A DNA stretch of 64,000 nucleotides, from NCBI GenBank assembly GCA_946480915.1, contig CAMLLO010000012.1, positions 75,010-139,009 on the forward strand. The letters run 5' to 3'. Shown piece by piece: positions 8,820 through 17,553 of the stretch (position 1 is its first letter; each line of letters opens with the position of its first letter). The stretch is from an uncultured Sphingobacteriaceae bacterium (GTDB lineage Bacteria > Bacteroidota > Bacteroidia > Sphingobacteriales > Sphingobacteriaceae). The position numbers were made by a program, and so were the translations under genes. The notes below the pieces were generated by a model. That model worked only from the letters and a program-made list of their open reading frames with translations. It was not told the origin of the DNA and did no database searches.

Positions 8820-9485
8820 CCAGCCAAAATTCCGAACATGTCTCGAACAAGGTACACTAAGTGTAGGGCGCAGATACGGAACAGGCATTTTAAATACTCT
8901 TAAAGGCAAGTTTTTTTATCAGGTGAACAATTGTCTCCTAAAAACAGATTTGTAATGGGGGGTTAAAGATGTTTTTCCTGCTGAGCTCAAAAAAGAAGCT
9001 TGTTCGGGAGCTCTTCGGGAAATTCATAGAAAAACTAAAAAGATTTTTGCTTAGTGTACCTGGTAAAGAGCATGGAAACGGAGAGAATTAGCTGTTGTAC
9101 AAAGACAGGTATTGATGTAATTGCTAGCGTTAACTTAATTGTATTGGTTGCGTTGTTTTGTACGGCACTGATACTGAGCAAGATAAGCATGGCGCCGGCA
9201 TGGCGCTTTATGATTGCCGATCAGGCAATGACATGGCGGGGTGGAGGACGATTTGTAGTTAGAACGATGATACTCGTACAATTACTCGCCACCGTTCCAT
9301 AAGCAGAAAAATAAAAACCCACACCCGCCACTTTTACCGCCGAGCGCACCCTCTCTTTAGAGAGGAGTTTGGATGCTTAGCAGGCGTGTTAGAAAGCAAA
9401 AATGCTGTTTGGAACCAATCATTGTAAGCGCAGCAGCCCAACATAAACAAAACCCTGACTTACGAGACAATTACTGAGACACTGC

Positions 9486-9551
9486 TGTATAGATACTGTA
9501 CAGGTACTATACAGATACTGTACACATACTGTACTAACAGTGTACTAAAAC
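9486..9551 (+). repeat. Six-copy tandem array of a degenerate 11-bp unit
   Basis: Six consecutive 11-mers of the form tgtac(a/t)nnnac: tgtatagatac, tgtacaggtac, tatacagatac, tgtacacatac, tgtactaacag, tgtactaaaac. The sequence is unrelated to the array at 8781 but the period is the same. Confidence 0.8.
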
Positions 9552-9557
9552 TAAATT

Positions 9558-9617
9558 TGCCAGAATCTCTGTCCGGCCACATTTCTAGAAAGCTCTGTCG
9601 GAGCTCCTTCTGGTTTC
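9558..9617 (+). repeat. Partial copy C of the 140-bp dispersed repeat
   Basis: The part ccagaatctctgtccggcc and what follows matches the middle of copies A and B; ttctggttt at the end resembles the start of the repeat. Confidence 0.55.
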
Positions 9618-9645
9618 GCACTCGCAGTACTCATAAGTCTTACCC

Positions 9646-9687
9646 TGCATTAAGATTCGCGCCTGCGCGAGAATGACGGGACTGGTT
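9646..9687 (+). repeat. GC-rich repeat with gcctgcgcgagaatgac core, copy 1
   Basis: ctgcattaagattcgcgcct... is repeated with few changes at 10030-10073. The core cgcctgcgcgagaatgacg resembles the short palindromic intergenic repeats known from many bacteria. Confidence 0.6.
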
Positions 9688-10029
9688 ATTTCTTTTGAGT
9701 ATAACGCATCCAGCAACAGAACAATAACTTCAACCCTTAACCTACGAAGAATTGTGCCATCCCGACCGTGCCGGAGAGAGATTGGCCAGCAGCAAGCTTT
9801 GTGTGCAGGAAAAGGGCATCGGCTGTTTATCGAAGCAAAGGCCTAAGCGCAGGCGTAAACAGGCGCAGTCCTGAGCGCTGCTGGCAAATCTGTGCTGGGA
9901 TCTGTGCAGAAAGGCACCTCGGGAGGGCACAAGAGTTTTGGTACTTTTGCGGCCAAAAGGACTAGGCCTCTGCGCCGATGAGCAGAAGAAAACAAAGTCG
10001 TCTGGTTGAGATTACCCCCTTTTTTAATT

Positions 10030-10073
10030 TGCTCTGCATTAGGATTCCCGCCTGCGCGAGAATGACGGGGCTG
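10030..10073 (+). repeat. GC-rich repeat with gcctgcgcgagaatgac core, copy 2
   Basis: Second copy of 9646-9687, with attcccgcctgcgcgagaat forming a better inverted repeat than in copy 1. Confidence 0.6.
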
Positions 10074-10234
10074 GAACCACCCCGATCCAACCCCGACCTA
10101 CGAAGCCCTGCCTTCCCTATAGCCCCATCTTAAAACATAACCCCCCCCCCCATTATCACATTACAATACTGCCCAAAACAAAACCCTGATTAAACTATTT
10201 TACCAATAAGCGAGCTTTTCATCAGGACTAAAAA

Positions 10235-11017
10235 ATGGCCACCCAGAAAGTTTTATCCTACCAGATTGCTGATAGTATTGACGTTAAGCAATTTAAATCG
10301 GTCTTCAAGGGTGAGTTATATTACAGCGATTCTGACGAGTTATTTTATAAAACCGCCACCGGCGAATACATCTATGTATTTAAATATGGAGTCGTTTGCT
10401 TTTTAAACTGCGATCCGATTCAAATCTCTTCCTTTCTGCGACTCATTGCCCCTTTTTGTAAAAATCTCTTCGAAGAAAACATGACCGAAGAGTATGAGAT
10501 AGAAACCAATGCCGGTGAGAATAAGATTGGCTACAACGTAATATCCATAAAAGCCTCAGATATTCAGGTTATCCGGCTCATTATGCTCAATGTTGCGCAA
10601 TCCGTAGCGCTCGATTATTACTACTCGCAAACCAGCAAACTATTAGAAGAGACAAACTATCATACCCAAATTCTGGAGAATAGGGGCCGGTTAAATATCT
10701 CAGGAAAGAACCTGAAAAAGTATATCGGAAAAACACTTTTGCTTAAGAACCGCATATCCGAGAACCTCTATATTTTTGATTCACCCCCCGAAACCTGGGA
10801 CGATGAGAACCTCAATAAAATCGACCTGGGAATGAAACGAACATTCGACCTCCAGGAGCGCTTTCGCAACATCCACGAAGGTTTGAATATCGTAAAAGAC
10901 AACCTCGAACTTTTTCGTACCCTGCTCCAATACCGGCACAGCACCATGCTCGAGTGGATCATAATCATCCTGATATTAATTGAAGTGCTGAACGTATTTA
11001 TAGAAAAGCTGTTTTAA
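10235..11017 (+). CDS. RMD1/YagE family (DUF155) membrane protein
   Basis: A 260-residue protein of the RMD1/Sif2/DUF155 family. The N-terminal half is a soluble domain (GEYIYVFKYGVVCFLNCDP), followed by a long helical part and a single C-terminal membrane anchor, RHSTMLEWIIIILILIEVLNVFIEKLF, with the conserved LEW-I-I-LI-E pattern just before the end. Eukaryotic members (RMND1) act in mitochondrial translation; the bacterial function is unknown. It follows the repeat-rich region, with a C11 tract at 10141-10151 upstream. Confidence 0.8.
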   Translation: MATQKVLSYQIADSIDVKQFKSVFKGELYYSDSDELFYKTATGEYIYVFKYGVVCFLNCDPIQISSFLRLIAPFCKNLFEENMTEEYEIETNAGENKIGYNVISIKASDIQVIRLIMLNVAQSVALDYYYSQTSKLLEETNYHTQILENRGRLNISGKNLKKYIGKTLLLKNRISENLYIFDSPPETWDDENLNKIDLGMKRTFDLQERFRNIHEGLNIVKDNLELFRTLLQYRHSTMLEWIIIILILIEVLNVFIEKLF

Positions 11018-11144
11018 TAAATGCACCCTGCCTTATATTAACAAAAGACAATGTCTCTGCGCCAATGAACAGCAGAAAAATTATCTCCGCAAACAATCCT
11101 GTCAAAAACGCAATCCATTCAATAAAAAAACCTATTATTAAATC

Positions 11145-11597
11145 ATGAAAAATATATTCGACCCCACTGTTACAGATGAAATCATAACCCGCATAAATCA
11201 GCTAAAGCCAGATTCACAGCCCTTATGGGGGAAAATGAGTGTAGCACAGATGCTGGCACATTGCAATGTTACCTACGAAACCGTATATGAAGACAAACAT
11301 AAAAAGCCCAATCCCTTGATGAAGCTTATTCTTAAGACCTTTGTGAAAAAGATCGTTGTTAGCGACACCCCTTATAAGCGGAATAACCCAACTGCTCCAC
11401 ATTATATCATAAGTGATTCAAAGGATTTTGAGATCGAAAAAAAGCGTTTAATAGACTATATCATTAAAACTCAGCAACTGGGTGAGAGTTATTTTGATAA
11501 AAAAGAATCACATTCTTTTGGACTGTTATCTGTTAAAGAATGGAACACTATGTTTTATAAACATCTTGATCACCATTTAAATCAATTCGGAGTATAG
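11145..11597 (+). CDS. DUF1569 / DinB-like protein
   Basis: A 150-residue soluble protein. WGKMSVAQMLAHCNVTYE, SHSFGLLSVKEWNTMFYKHLDHHLNQFGV and the spacing of the histidines fit DUF1569, a branch of the DinB-like four-helix bundle family that may bind metal. The function is unknown. It ends 41 bp before the glpD ATG and may share its transcript. Confidence 0.75.
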   Translation: MKNIFDPTVTDEIITRINQLKPDSQPLWGKMSVAQMLAHCNVTYETVYEDKHKKPNPLMKLILKTFVKKIVVSDTPYKRNNPTAPHYIISDSKDFEIEKKRLIDYIIKTQQLGESYFDKKESHSFGLLSVKEWNTMFYKHLDHHLNQFGV

Positions 11598-11638
11598 AAC
11601 CGCACACACTAGGCTGTGTGAAGCAATCCGGATTGTGC

Positions 11639-13270
11639 ATGACTACTGAAGCCGATAGTATGGGAGATACTCGAGAAGGATATTTTAACCGCGACCTGTT
11701 TGTAAAAAGCCTGGATAATAGCAGCTGGGATATTATTGTTATTGGAGGCGGAGCTACAGGATTAGGAACCGCCCTGGATGCGTCCCTGAGAGGATTTAAG
11801 ACCTTACTTCTTGAGCAGTCTGATTTTGCGAAAGGAACCTCAAGCCGGAGTACCAAATTGGTTCATGGAGGTGTTCGATATCTCGCGCAGGGTAATATTG
11901 CTTTAGTTCTTGAATCTCTTCAGGAAAGGGGTGTATTGTTGAAAAATGCTCCGCATATCGTTAAAAAGCAACCATTCATAATTCCTTGTTATACCTGGTT
12001 CTCTAAATTAAAATACCTGATTGGCTTGAAACTGTACGATTGGCTGTCAGGTAAATATAGTATTGGCAGATCAAAACTTTTAAGGAAAGAGCAGCTGATG
12101 CAGGATATGCCTATGATTAAATCCGAAGGATTGAAAGGTGGGATAGAATATTGGGATGGCCAGTTTGATGATGCAAGACTGGCGATTAATATCGCCCAAA
12201 CCTGTGCGGAAAAGGGGGGTACATTGCTGAATTATTTTAAAGTAACGGGCTTGTTGAAGGACGGCAACGGGAAAATAGACGGCGTAAAGGCATTCGATCT
12301 TGAGAATAAAAACGAATATCACTTAAAGGCTAAAGTAATAGTTAACGCTACCGGAGTTTTTGTAGATGATATCTTACGCATGGACAATGCTTCAAAAAAG
12401 CCAATCGTTCGCCCAAGTCAGGGTGTGCATCTGGTATTAGCCCCGACTTTCCTCGAAAGCAATAAAGCCCTGCTTATTCCCGAAACCGCCGATGGTCGTG
12501 TACTCTTTGCTGTGCCCTGGTATAATTATGTAGTGCTTGGAACAACAGATACACCTTTAAATAAGCCAAGCCTTGAGCCGGTTGCACGGGACGACGAAAT
12601 TGAATTTATTCTGGAAACAGCGGGTCAGTATTTAACTCGTCAGCCTTCAGAAAAAGACGTATTGTCGGTCTATGCTGGATTAAGACCTTTAGCAGCTCCG
12701 GATAAAGAAACCAATATCACAAAGGACATCTTAAGAAGTCACAAGCTGATTGTCGCTGATTCGGGCCTGATTACCATAACCGGGGGCAAATGGACAACCT
12801 ACCGGAAAATGGCTGAGGATACAGTGAACAAGGCGATAAAAGTTGGGAAGCTTGCAATGGTCCCCTGCTCATCAAAAAGCATGCGTATTCATGGATTTAC
12901 AAAAAATGTTTCTTTCAGTCATTTATCAGTTTATGGCTCAGACGAACCGGAGATCCGAAACCTTGTTGAAGAGAAGCCGTATCTGGGAGAAAAAATAATC
13001 GAGGGACATCCTTATATAAAAGCGGAAATAGTTTGGGCAGTAAGAAATGAAATGGCTCGGACCGTAGAAGATGTATTGGCTCGCAGACTAAGAGTATTAT
13101 TTCTGGATGCCGATACGGCGATAAAGATGTCGCCGCTGGTTGCCCGTCTTATGGCAGATGAACTAGGCTTTAGTACAGAATGGATTGAAGGTCAGTTGGT
13201 GTCTTTTAGAGAACTGGCGGAACAGTATTTTGTGAAACCTATTTCGCTGGAAAATGATTTTATAAGTTAA
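11639..13270 (+). CDS. glpD: Aerobic glycerol-3-phosphate dehydrogenase
   Basis: A FAD-dependent enzyme that oxidises sn-glycerol-3-phosphate to dihydroxyacetone phosphate and passes electrons to menaquinone at the inner membrane. The FAD-binding Rossmann motif IIVIGGGATGLGTALDASLRG and the KGTSSRSTKLVHGGVRYL signature are intact. The C-terminal DAO_C domain, with VVLGTTDTPLN and GLRPLAAPD before it, is complete. Length (about 543 residues) is normal. The start is uncertain: ATG at 11639 or 11660; a GTG at 11618 is less likely. It ends in a strong bidirectional terminator. Confidence 0.93.
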   Translation: MTTEADSMGDTREGYFNRDLFVKSLDNSSWDIIVIGGGATGLGTALDASLRGFKTLLLEQSDFAKGTSSRSTKLVHGGVRYLAQGNIALVLESLQERGVLLKNAPHIVKKQPFIIPCYTWFSKLKYLIGLKLYDWLSGKYSIGRSKLLRKEQLMQDMPMIKSEGLKGGIEYWDGQFDDARLAINIAQTCAEKGGTLLNYFKVTGLLKDGNGKIDGVKAFDLENKNEYHLKAKVIVNATGVFVDDILRMDNASKKPIVRPSQGVHLVLAPTFLESNKALLIPETADGRVLFAVPWYNYVVLGTTDTPLNKPSLEPVARDDEIEFILETAGQYLTRQPSEKDVLSVYAGLRPLAAPDKETNITKDILRSHKLIVADSGLITITGGKWTTYRKMAEDTVNKAIKVGKLAMVPCSSKSMRIHGFTKNVSFSHLSVYGSDEPEIRNLVEEKPYLGEKIIEGHPYIKAEIVWAVRNEMARTVEDVLARRLRVLFLDADTAIKMSPLVARLMADELGFSTEWIEGQLVSFRELAEQYFVKPISLENDFIS

Positions 13271-13305
13271 AACGCAGACAGCGCTCCAGGTGCTGTCTGC
13301 GTTTT
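13269..13305. terminator. Bidirectional intrinsic terminator after glpD
   Basis: Perfect 14-nt arms, aaaacgcagacagc and gctgtctgcgtttt, around a 9-nt loop. A/T runs lie on both sides, so it can serve glpD (+) and the SRPBCC gene (-). Confidence 0.9.
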
Positions 13306-13327
13306 AGCGATACAGATATATCGGGCA

Positions 13328-13780
13328 TTAAGCAAGTTGATGCTGTTTTTCGGAAAGCTCCTTCACCTTTTCCAATGCTTTAGGCCAGGTATCATCAAAA
13401 TAATCCTTGTACTCTTCAGAAATATCCATGTCAATAAGCAATTCTGTATTTCCATTGGAAGGCCTCAGCGTGTAGTTTTCCAATGCACCTGCCCATTTTT
13501 TAACTTCTTCGCTATCCATATCCTCAAGGCCATCTTTATAAAATCCCAAATGCCTGATAGACATATATTCATTGGGGATATTTTTTGCAATCATTGAAAC
13601 CATACCTTGGCCTTTGCCATCCAGAAACAGCGCTTTACTTCCTTCTTTCCAATCTGTTTTTACACTTGATCCCTCGGCGAAAGGCGCTGTCCATAAAGAA
13701 TAAGTTGCTTCTCCGAAAAGAGTGTTCCAAATTTCCTCCGGCGATGCATGAATCGTAATCTTGAATGTTTGCTTTTCCAT
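13328..13780 (-). CDS. SRPBCC (AHSA1-like) protein
   Basis: A 150-residue START/Bet v1-like domain: FKITIHASPEEIWNTLFGEATYSLWTAPFAEGS at the start and TWPKALEKVKELSEKQ in the C-terminal helix are the family pattern (activator-of-Hsp90-ATPase-like). Such proteins bind hydrophobic ligands; the function is unknown. It lies 34 bp downstream of the VOC gene on the same strand and is probably co-transcribed with it. Confidence 0.85.
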   Translation of the reverse strand: MEKQTFKITIHASPEEIWNTLFGEATYSLWTAPFAEGSSVKTDWKEGSKALFLDGKGQGMVSMIAKNIPNEYMSIRHLGFYKDGLEDMDSEEVKKWAGALENYTLRPSNGNTELLIDMDISEEYKDYFDDTWPKALEKVKELSEKQHQLA

Positions 13781-13814
13781 GATAGTAGAGTTGTTTTGAG
13801 TTTAAGCCTAAATC

Positions 13815-14288
13815 TTACTTGCTGAATTCTAAAGCATCCTGCTCATAAGCCTGTTTTAATAAAGCGATATCTATTTTATCCATTTTCAGCATAGCTTGCA
13901 TAACACGATCAGCTTTCGCGCGATCCTTATCCTGCAACATCTCTCCTAAAATTCGAGGTATAATTTGCCAGGATAATCCAAATTTATCTTTTAGCCATCC
14001 GCATCTGCTTTTTTCTCCGCCCGCCGAAAGCTTCTCCCAAAGTTCATCAACTTCTTCCTGCGTTTCGCAATTTACAAACAATGAAATGGCTTCGGTAAGC
14101 TTGAAATGCGGGCCGCCGTTAAAGGCTATCAACTCTTGTCCATTAATCTTTAACGTTACTCCCATTACAGATTCTCCCGGACCTGGCATTGTGCCTAGTA
14201 TCTCTGAATCTTTAAAAATAGACGTGTAAAATTTTGAAGCTTCTTCAGCCTGGCTGTCGAACCATAAAAACGGAGTTATCTTTTGCAT
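13815..14288 (-). CDS. PhnB-like VOC superfamily protein
   Basis: The ATG at 14288 gives 157 residues starting [21 protein letters not shown]; the upstream extension has no family similarity. [26 protein letters not shown] and [13 protein letters not shown] are hallmarks of the PhnB-like (3-demethylubiquinone methyltransferase-like) branch of the glyoxalase/VOC fold. The C-terminal [21 protein letters not shown] is also typical. The enzyme activity is not known. Confidence 0.88.
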   Translation of the reverse strand: MQKITPFLWFDSQAEEASKFYTSIFKDSEILGTMPGPGESVMGVTLKINGQELIAFNGGPHFKLTEAISLFVNCETQEEVDELWEKLSAGGEKSRCGWLKDKFGLSWQIIPRILGEMLQDKDRAKADRVMQAMLKMDKIDIALLKQAYEQDALEFSK

Positions 14289-14453
14289 AATGATTTGATT
14301 TTTAATGTCTATAACAAAGATCAGATTCTTTTGTAGCGACAGGGAGGGGTGTTCGCGACAAATATGGGAGTAGATTGCGCAGAGTTTTACATCATCAGGC
14401 ACGCTTAATCTTCTCACCTAAAAAAACTAACTTAGTAAAAATCCTTAGCTGAA

Positions 14454-15224
14454 ATGCGACACTCAACAGATCTTCGCCTTGCCGTTTTAATTGATGCCGA
14501 TAATGTTCCTTATTCGAATATTAAAGGCATCCTGGAAGAGATCGCCAAATATGGCAATCCTACAACCAAAAGAATTTATGCAGATTGGACCAAGCCTACG
14601 GTTTCCGGCTGGAAGTCGGTGCTGCTTGAACATGCAATTACCCCAATTCAGCAATACAGCTACTCGACCGGCAAAAACGCCACGGATTCTGCCATGATTA
14701 TCGATGCGATGGATATATTGTATTCGGGCAAAGTGGATGGATTTTGTATTATTTCCAGCGATAGCGATTTCACCCGTCTTGCCACCCGCCTTCGAGAAGC
14801 AGGAATGACCGTTATCGGTATAGGGCAAAAGAAAACACTGAATCCCTTTATTGTGGCCTGCGACAGGTTTATTTATATTGAAATTTTGGGTGGGGAAAAA
14901 GAAAAAGAGACGGAGGAGGGTAAGCCAGACGGGCAGCTTGCGAAAAAAAGCACCCGCCACAAAGCACCTGTCAGAGAGCCGAACTTAGATAAAATAACAA
15001 TGCGACTTATTTCGAGCACCATAAATGATGTGGCCGATGAAAGCGGCTGGGCTTATCTGGCAGATGTGGGAAGTCTCATAATGAAAAAACAGCCAGATTT
15101 CGATCCGCGTAATTTCGGATTTATGAAACTTACGCCCTTGATGCGTTCAATTTCGACTATCGAAGTTGATGAGAGAGAAACCGGGAATAAAGGCATTAAA
15201 CATATCTATATAAAGAATAAATAA
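14454..15224 (+). CDS. NYN-domain ribonuclease with C-terminal OST-HTH/LOTUS domain
   Basis: A 256-residue two-domain protein. Residues 1-145 are a NYN (PIN-like, LabA/MARF1 type) domain with the acidic catalytic residues in AVLIDADNVPYSN, ATDSAMIIDAMD and CIISSDSDFTRLATRLRE. A charged linker (KEKETEEGKPDGQ) leads to an OST-HTH/LOTUS domain with YLADVGSLIMKKQPDFDPRNFGF. The pairing is known from MARF1-like and bacterial proteins and suggests RNA cleavage guided by an RNA-binding domain. The gene is monocistronic. The RNA target is unknown. Confidence 0.85.
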   Translation: MRHSTDLRLAVLIDADNVPYSNIKGILEEIAKYGNPTTKRIYADWTKPTVSGWKSVLLEHAITPIQQYSYSTGKNATDSAMIIDAMDILYSGKVDGFCIISSDSDFTRLATRLREAGMTVIGIGQKKTLNPFIVACDRFIYIEILGGEKEKETEEGKPDGQLAKKSTRHKAPVREPNLDKITMRLISSTINDVADESGWAYLADVGSLIMKKQPDFDPRNFGFMKLTPLMRSISTIEVDERETGNKGIKHIYIKNK

Positions 15225-15309
15225 CATCATAATTATGATCAATTCTCTATAGTCTTTTCACGTTTTTTGTGTCGTAAAATGCCCCTTTAATTGTCGTTTT
15301 TGCACACTA

Positions 15310-15338
15310 TTTGGCACCTGCATATAGCCATATCTTTG
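15310..15338 (+). promoter_or_regulatory. Bacteroidota-type promoter of the SRPBCC gene
   Basis: TTTG at 15310-15313, a 17-nt spacer and TATCTTTG at 15331-15338 fit the TTTG/TAnnTTTG consensus; transcription would start about 20 nt before the ATG at 15364. Confidence 0.7.
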
Positions 15339-15363
15339 TTATACAATTAAAAGAAAAACCAAT

Positions 15364-15783
15364 ATGGAAACTAAAACACAAATCACCGTAGAGAACACTA
15401 TTAAAGCTCCTGTATCAAAAGTTTGGGAATTTTGGAACGCGCCTGAGCATATAACACAGTGGTGCCAGGCATCCAGCGACTGGCATGCGCCCTATGCCGA
15501 AAATGATCTCCATGTCGGTGGCAAGCTTAAAACCACGATGGCTGCCCGAGATGGAAGCATGAGTTTTGATTTTGAAGGTGTTTACACCAATATAGAAGAT
15601 CAGAAATTAATTGAATACACCATTGCTGATGGAAGAAATGTAAAAGTGCTCTTTTCGGATAATGGCAGAGAAACTAAAATCGTAGAAACCTTTGAGGCCG
15701 AAGATACTAATCCCGAAGAAATGCAAAGAAGCGGCTGGCAGGCAATATTAGATAGCTTTAAAAAATACGTGGAGGAAAATTAA
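15364..15783 (+). CDS. SRPBCC (AHSA1-like) protein
   Basis: A 139-residue Bet v1-like domain: ITVENTIKAPVSKVWEFWNAPEHITQWCQASSDWH is the classical AHSA1/SRPBCC start, and SGWQAILDSFKKYVEEN the C-terminal helix. It is a paralogue of the gene at 13328-13780 but clearly diverged. Its ligand is unknown. It has its own well-formed promoter. Confidence 0.87.
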   Translation: METKTQITVENTIKAPVSKVWEFWNAPEHITQWCQASSDWHAPYAENDLHVGGKLKTTMAARDGSMSFDFEGVYTNIEDQKLIEYTIADGRNVKVLFSDNGRETKIVETFEAEDTNPEEMQRSGWQAILDSFKKYVEEN

Positions 15784-15846
15784 GGCCTGGTTAAACCGAA
15801 AGCCTATCACCTTCGTCCTTAACATCCTTTTATAACGAGTTATAAC

Positions 15847-15871
15847 GAGCTCCCTGATATCCGGGGAGCTC
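15847..15871. terminator. Hairpin after the SRPBCC gene
   Basis: gagctccc and gggagctc form a perfect 8-bp stem. No T run follows, so termination is uncertain. Confidence 0.35.
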
Positions 15872-16009
15872 CTATGCTTTCGTCATCCAGCAATCTACTT
15901 ACCCAGATAAAACTCTTTTCAAAATCAAAGTAATCCGGGAGTTAGTTTAGAAGGCTATACCAAGGCAATTAAGCTATAACTGTATATTTGCCATTATAAC
16001 ACCCCTCAA

Positions 16010-16261
16010 ATGGATGTACTTTATCAATACTATAACGAAATCGTTTTAACCTTTAATGATTATGAGGTTGATTTACAGAAAGGAGTAATAGTTATTCTGG
16101 TGCCTGATGATAATAAGCGTTTTGATGTGGTATGCCAGAAAATCAATAGTCAGCTAAACCGCATAGCGGAAACTCTGGAGGTGCGGGATAAACCAATAAT
16201 AGTTAGGGTAGAACGAAGCGGCGAGGGTAAAGAATTGATATTAGAAAAGCAAGGTGATTAG
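16010..16261 (+). CDS. Small hypothetical protein
   Basis: An 83-residue soluble protein (MDVLYQYYNEIVLTFNDYEV ...) with an alternating strand/helix pattern and no known motif. TATATTTG at 15983-15990 gives it a plausible -7 element 20 nt before the ATG. No function can be assigned. Confidence 0.6.
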   Translation: MDVLYQYYNEIVLTFNDYEVDLQKGVIVILVPDDNKRFDVVCQKINSQLNRIAETLEVRDKPIIVRVERSGEGKELILEKQGD

Positions 16262-16304
16262 AATGACAATCTTGCTTCTCTATCCTCAAGCGGAATAACC
16301 CGGT

Positions 16305-16976
16305 CTATTCGCCTTTGAAAAGACCGATTAGCTCTATGGCTGATTTGTTTTTTAGTAAGCCGCGGCCAGAAGCGTCTTCGTATAATATTTTGGACAAGGT
16401 TGATTCTAAATATGAAGCCATATCCAGTAATATTATCATGTTTTCATCACTATAAGGGCGTAAGGCGTCAATTCTTTCGATTAAGTCAGTCCCCTTACTT
16501 TTTGGGGCTATTTTACCATTGGATGCCTTGGTTACAAAATTTTCTAGAATGGAGACTATTCCAAAGCTATATTCAATTAAGATTCCTACGCACTTCAGGA
16601 ATATCCTATCGTAGTCATTATTTTCGAGAGCAGAAGTATCAGCTGGCTTTTTTGCTTCAGGACTTTGTAATATTTCCGGTCCGGTTTTTAGACTCGTACT
16701 GATATGGCTCGCCAGGTAAGCAGTTCTGGTCCCTAACCTACTACTTAATTCGCCAAGAAGCTGCACATTTTTATCAGTAGACAGGGCTAAAAGGCTAGGA
16801 TCTAATACCAGCGGCTCATCTTTTGAAACATTATCTCCTACATCTTTAAGTTCTCCAGCGAATAATAAACTGAACGCGAAAGCAAACATCTCGTACTGAA
16901 GATTATTGAAGAAACTAAGTCCCATTTCAAGATTCTTTTCGTATTCGGAATCTTTCATTTCTTGATGGTTACTCAT
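16305..16976 (-). CDS. Hypothetical cytoplasmic protein
   Basis: The ATG at 16976 gives 223 residues; an upstream TTG start is unlikely. The protein is largely helical (MGLSFFNNLQYEMFAFAFSLLFAGELK and YDRIFLKCVGILIEYSFGIVSILENFVTKA) with no signal peptide and no motif that I know. The middle is Pro/Lys-rich (SPEAKKPADTS), probably a linker. It converges with the small gene at 16010-16261. Confidence 0.6.
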   Translation of the reverse strand: MSNHQEMKDSEYEKNLEMGLSFFNNLQYEMFAFAFSLLFAGELKDVGDNVSKDEPLVLDPSLLALSTDKNVQLLGELSSRLGTRTAYLASHISTSLKTGPEILQSPEAKKPADTSALENNDYDRIFLKCVGILIEYSFGIVSILENFVTKASNGKIAPKSKGTDLIERIDALRPYSDENMIILLDMASYLESTLSKILYEDASGRGLLKNKSAIELIGLFKGE

Positions 16977-17296
16977 ATTATCATCTTTAATTTTTTCATA
17001 GACATATTGTTTACGATACAAACGATACAAATGTTGGATTTAGTTTTGGTTTTGGAAAAAAATTCACACAGGGTCCCTTTCATCCTATTTCTATCTGTGC
17101 AAATATTCTGCCTAAAATCAAGTTATATAAAAAAACTTCCCATTATTAACCAGAAAGATAACCTTTAGAAATAATGAGCTGCTATTTTTGTAAATTGTGG
17201 AGAGCGTTGAATTTACTTAGTAATTTAAAATGGTGTAAAAAAAGACCATTCAGGATATTAAAGGGTAAAAATCTCTACATCGTTTTTTACTAAGAC

Positions 17297-17542
17297 TCAA
17301 TAATATAAACTAAAATAATAATGTATCGTATATAAAAGTGGTTTATTCTTAAAGAACAACAAATTAAGGAACTTGTTTTTTAATCTAAGCCACTTTCCGG
17401 TTTGATTTTCGCCAGGGCTAATTTGATATGAAAAATCGTTGCGTGAAACCTCATAATTTGCCACCAGTGTATAGGTATAAACCACTTTGTTAATGGCAAA
17501 TACCTGATTATGAAATCGGTAGATCTTTTCTGCAGTTTCCAT
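17297..17542 (-). CDS. Doubtful small ORF
   Basis: An 81-codon frame from an ATG at 17542. The first half (METAEKIYRFHNQVFAINKVVYTYTLVANYEVS) reads like protein, but the end (LLYTIHYYFSLYY) looks random. Its start lies 11 bp from the start of a gene on the other strand, leaving no room for two promoters. It may be a remnant. Confidence 0.4.
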   Translation of the reverse strand: METAEKIYRFHNQVFAINKVVYTYTLVANYEVSRNDFSYQISPGENQTGKWLRLKNKFLNLLFFKNKPLLYTIHYYFSLYY

Positions 17543-17553
17543 GTTAAAGAGGT

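Larger units (their letters stand above)
8558..10234. other. Gene-free repeat-rich region
   Basis: About 1.7 kb without a convincing gene. Open frames here (for example 9054-9302 and 9742-9965) lack coding character and run through repeats. It holds two 11-bp-period tandem arrays, a partial copy of the 140-bp dispersed repeat, two copies of a GC-rich palindromic repeat and a C11 tract before the RMD1 gene. A 19-codon frame at about 8620 (MSEIEEKKELTQ) starts well but stops at once. Confidence 0.7.

Noticed and set aside
9054..9302. 82-codon frame with hydrophobic stretches
   Set aside because: It runs through a repeat-rich, gene-free stretch, mixes palindromic DNA (gcatggcgccggcatggcgc) and has no ribosome site or promoter.
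8781..9551. Possible CRISPR array
   Set aside because: The 11-bp units are contiguous, with no spacers, and no cas genes are near.
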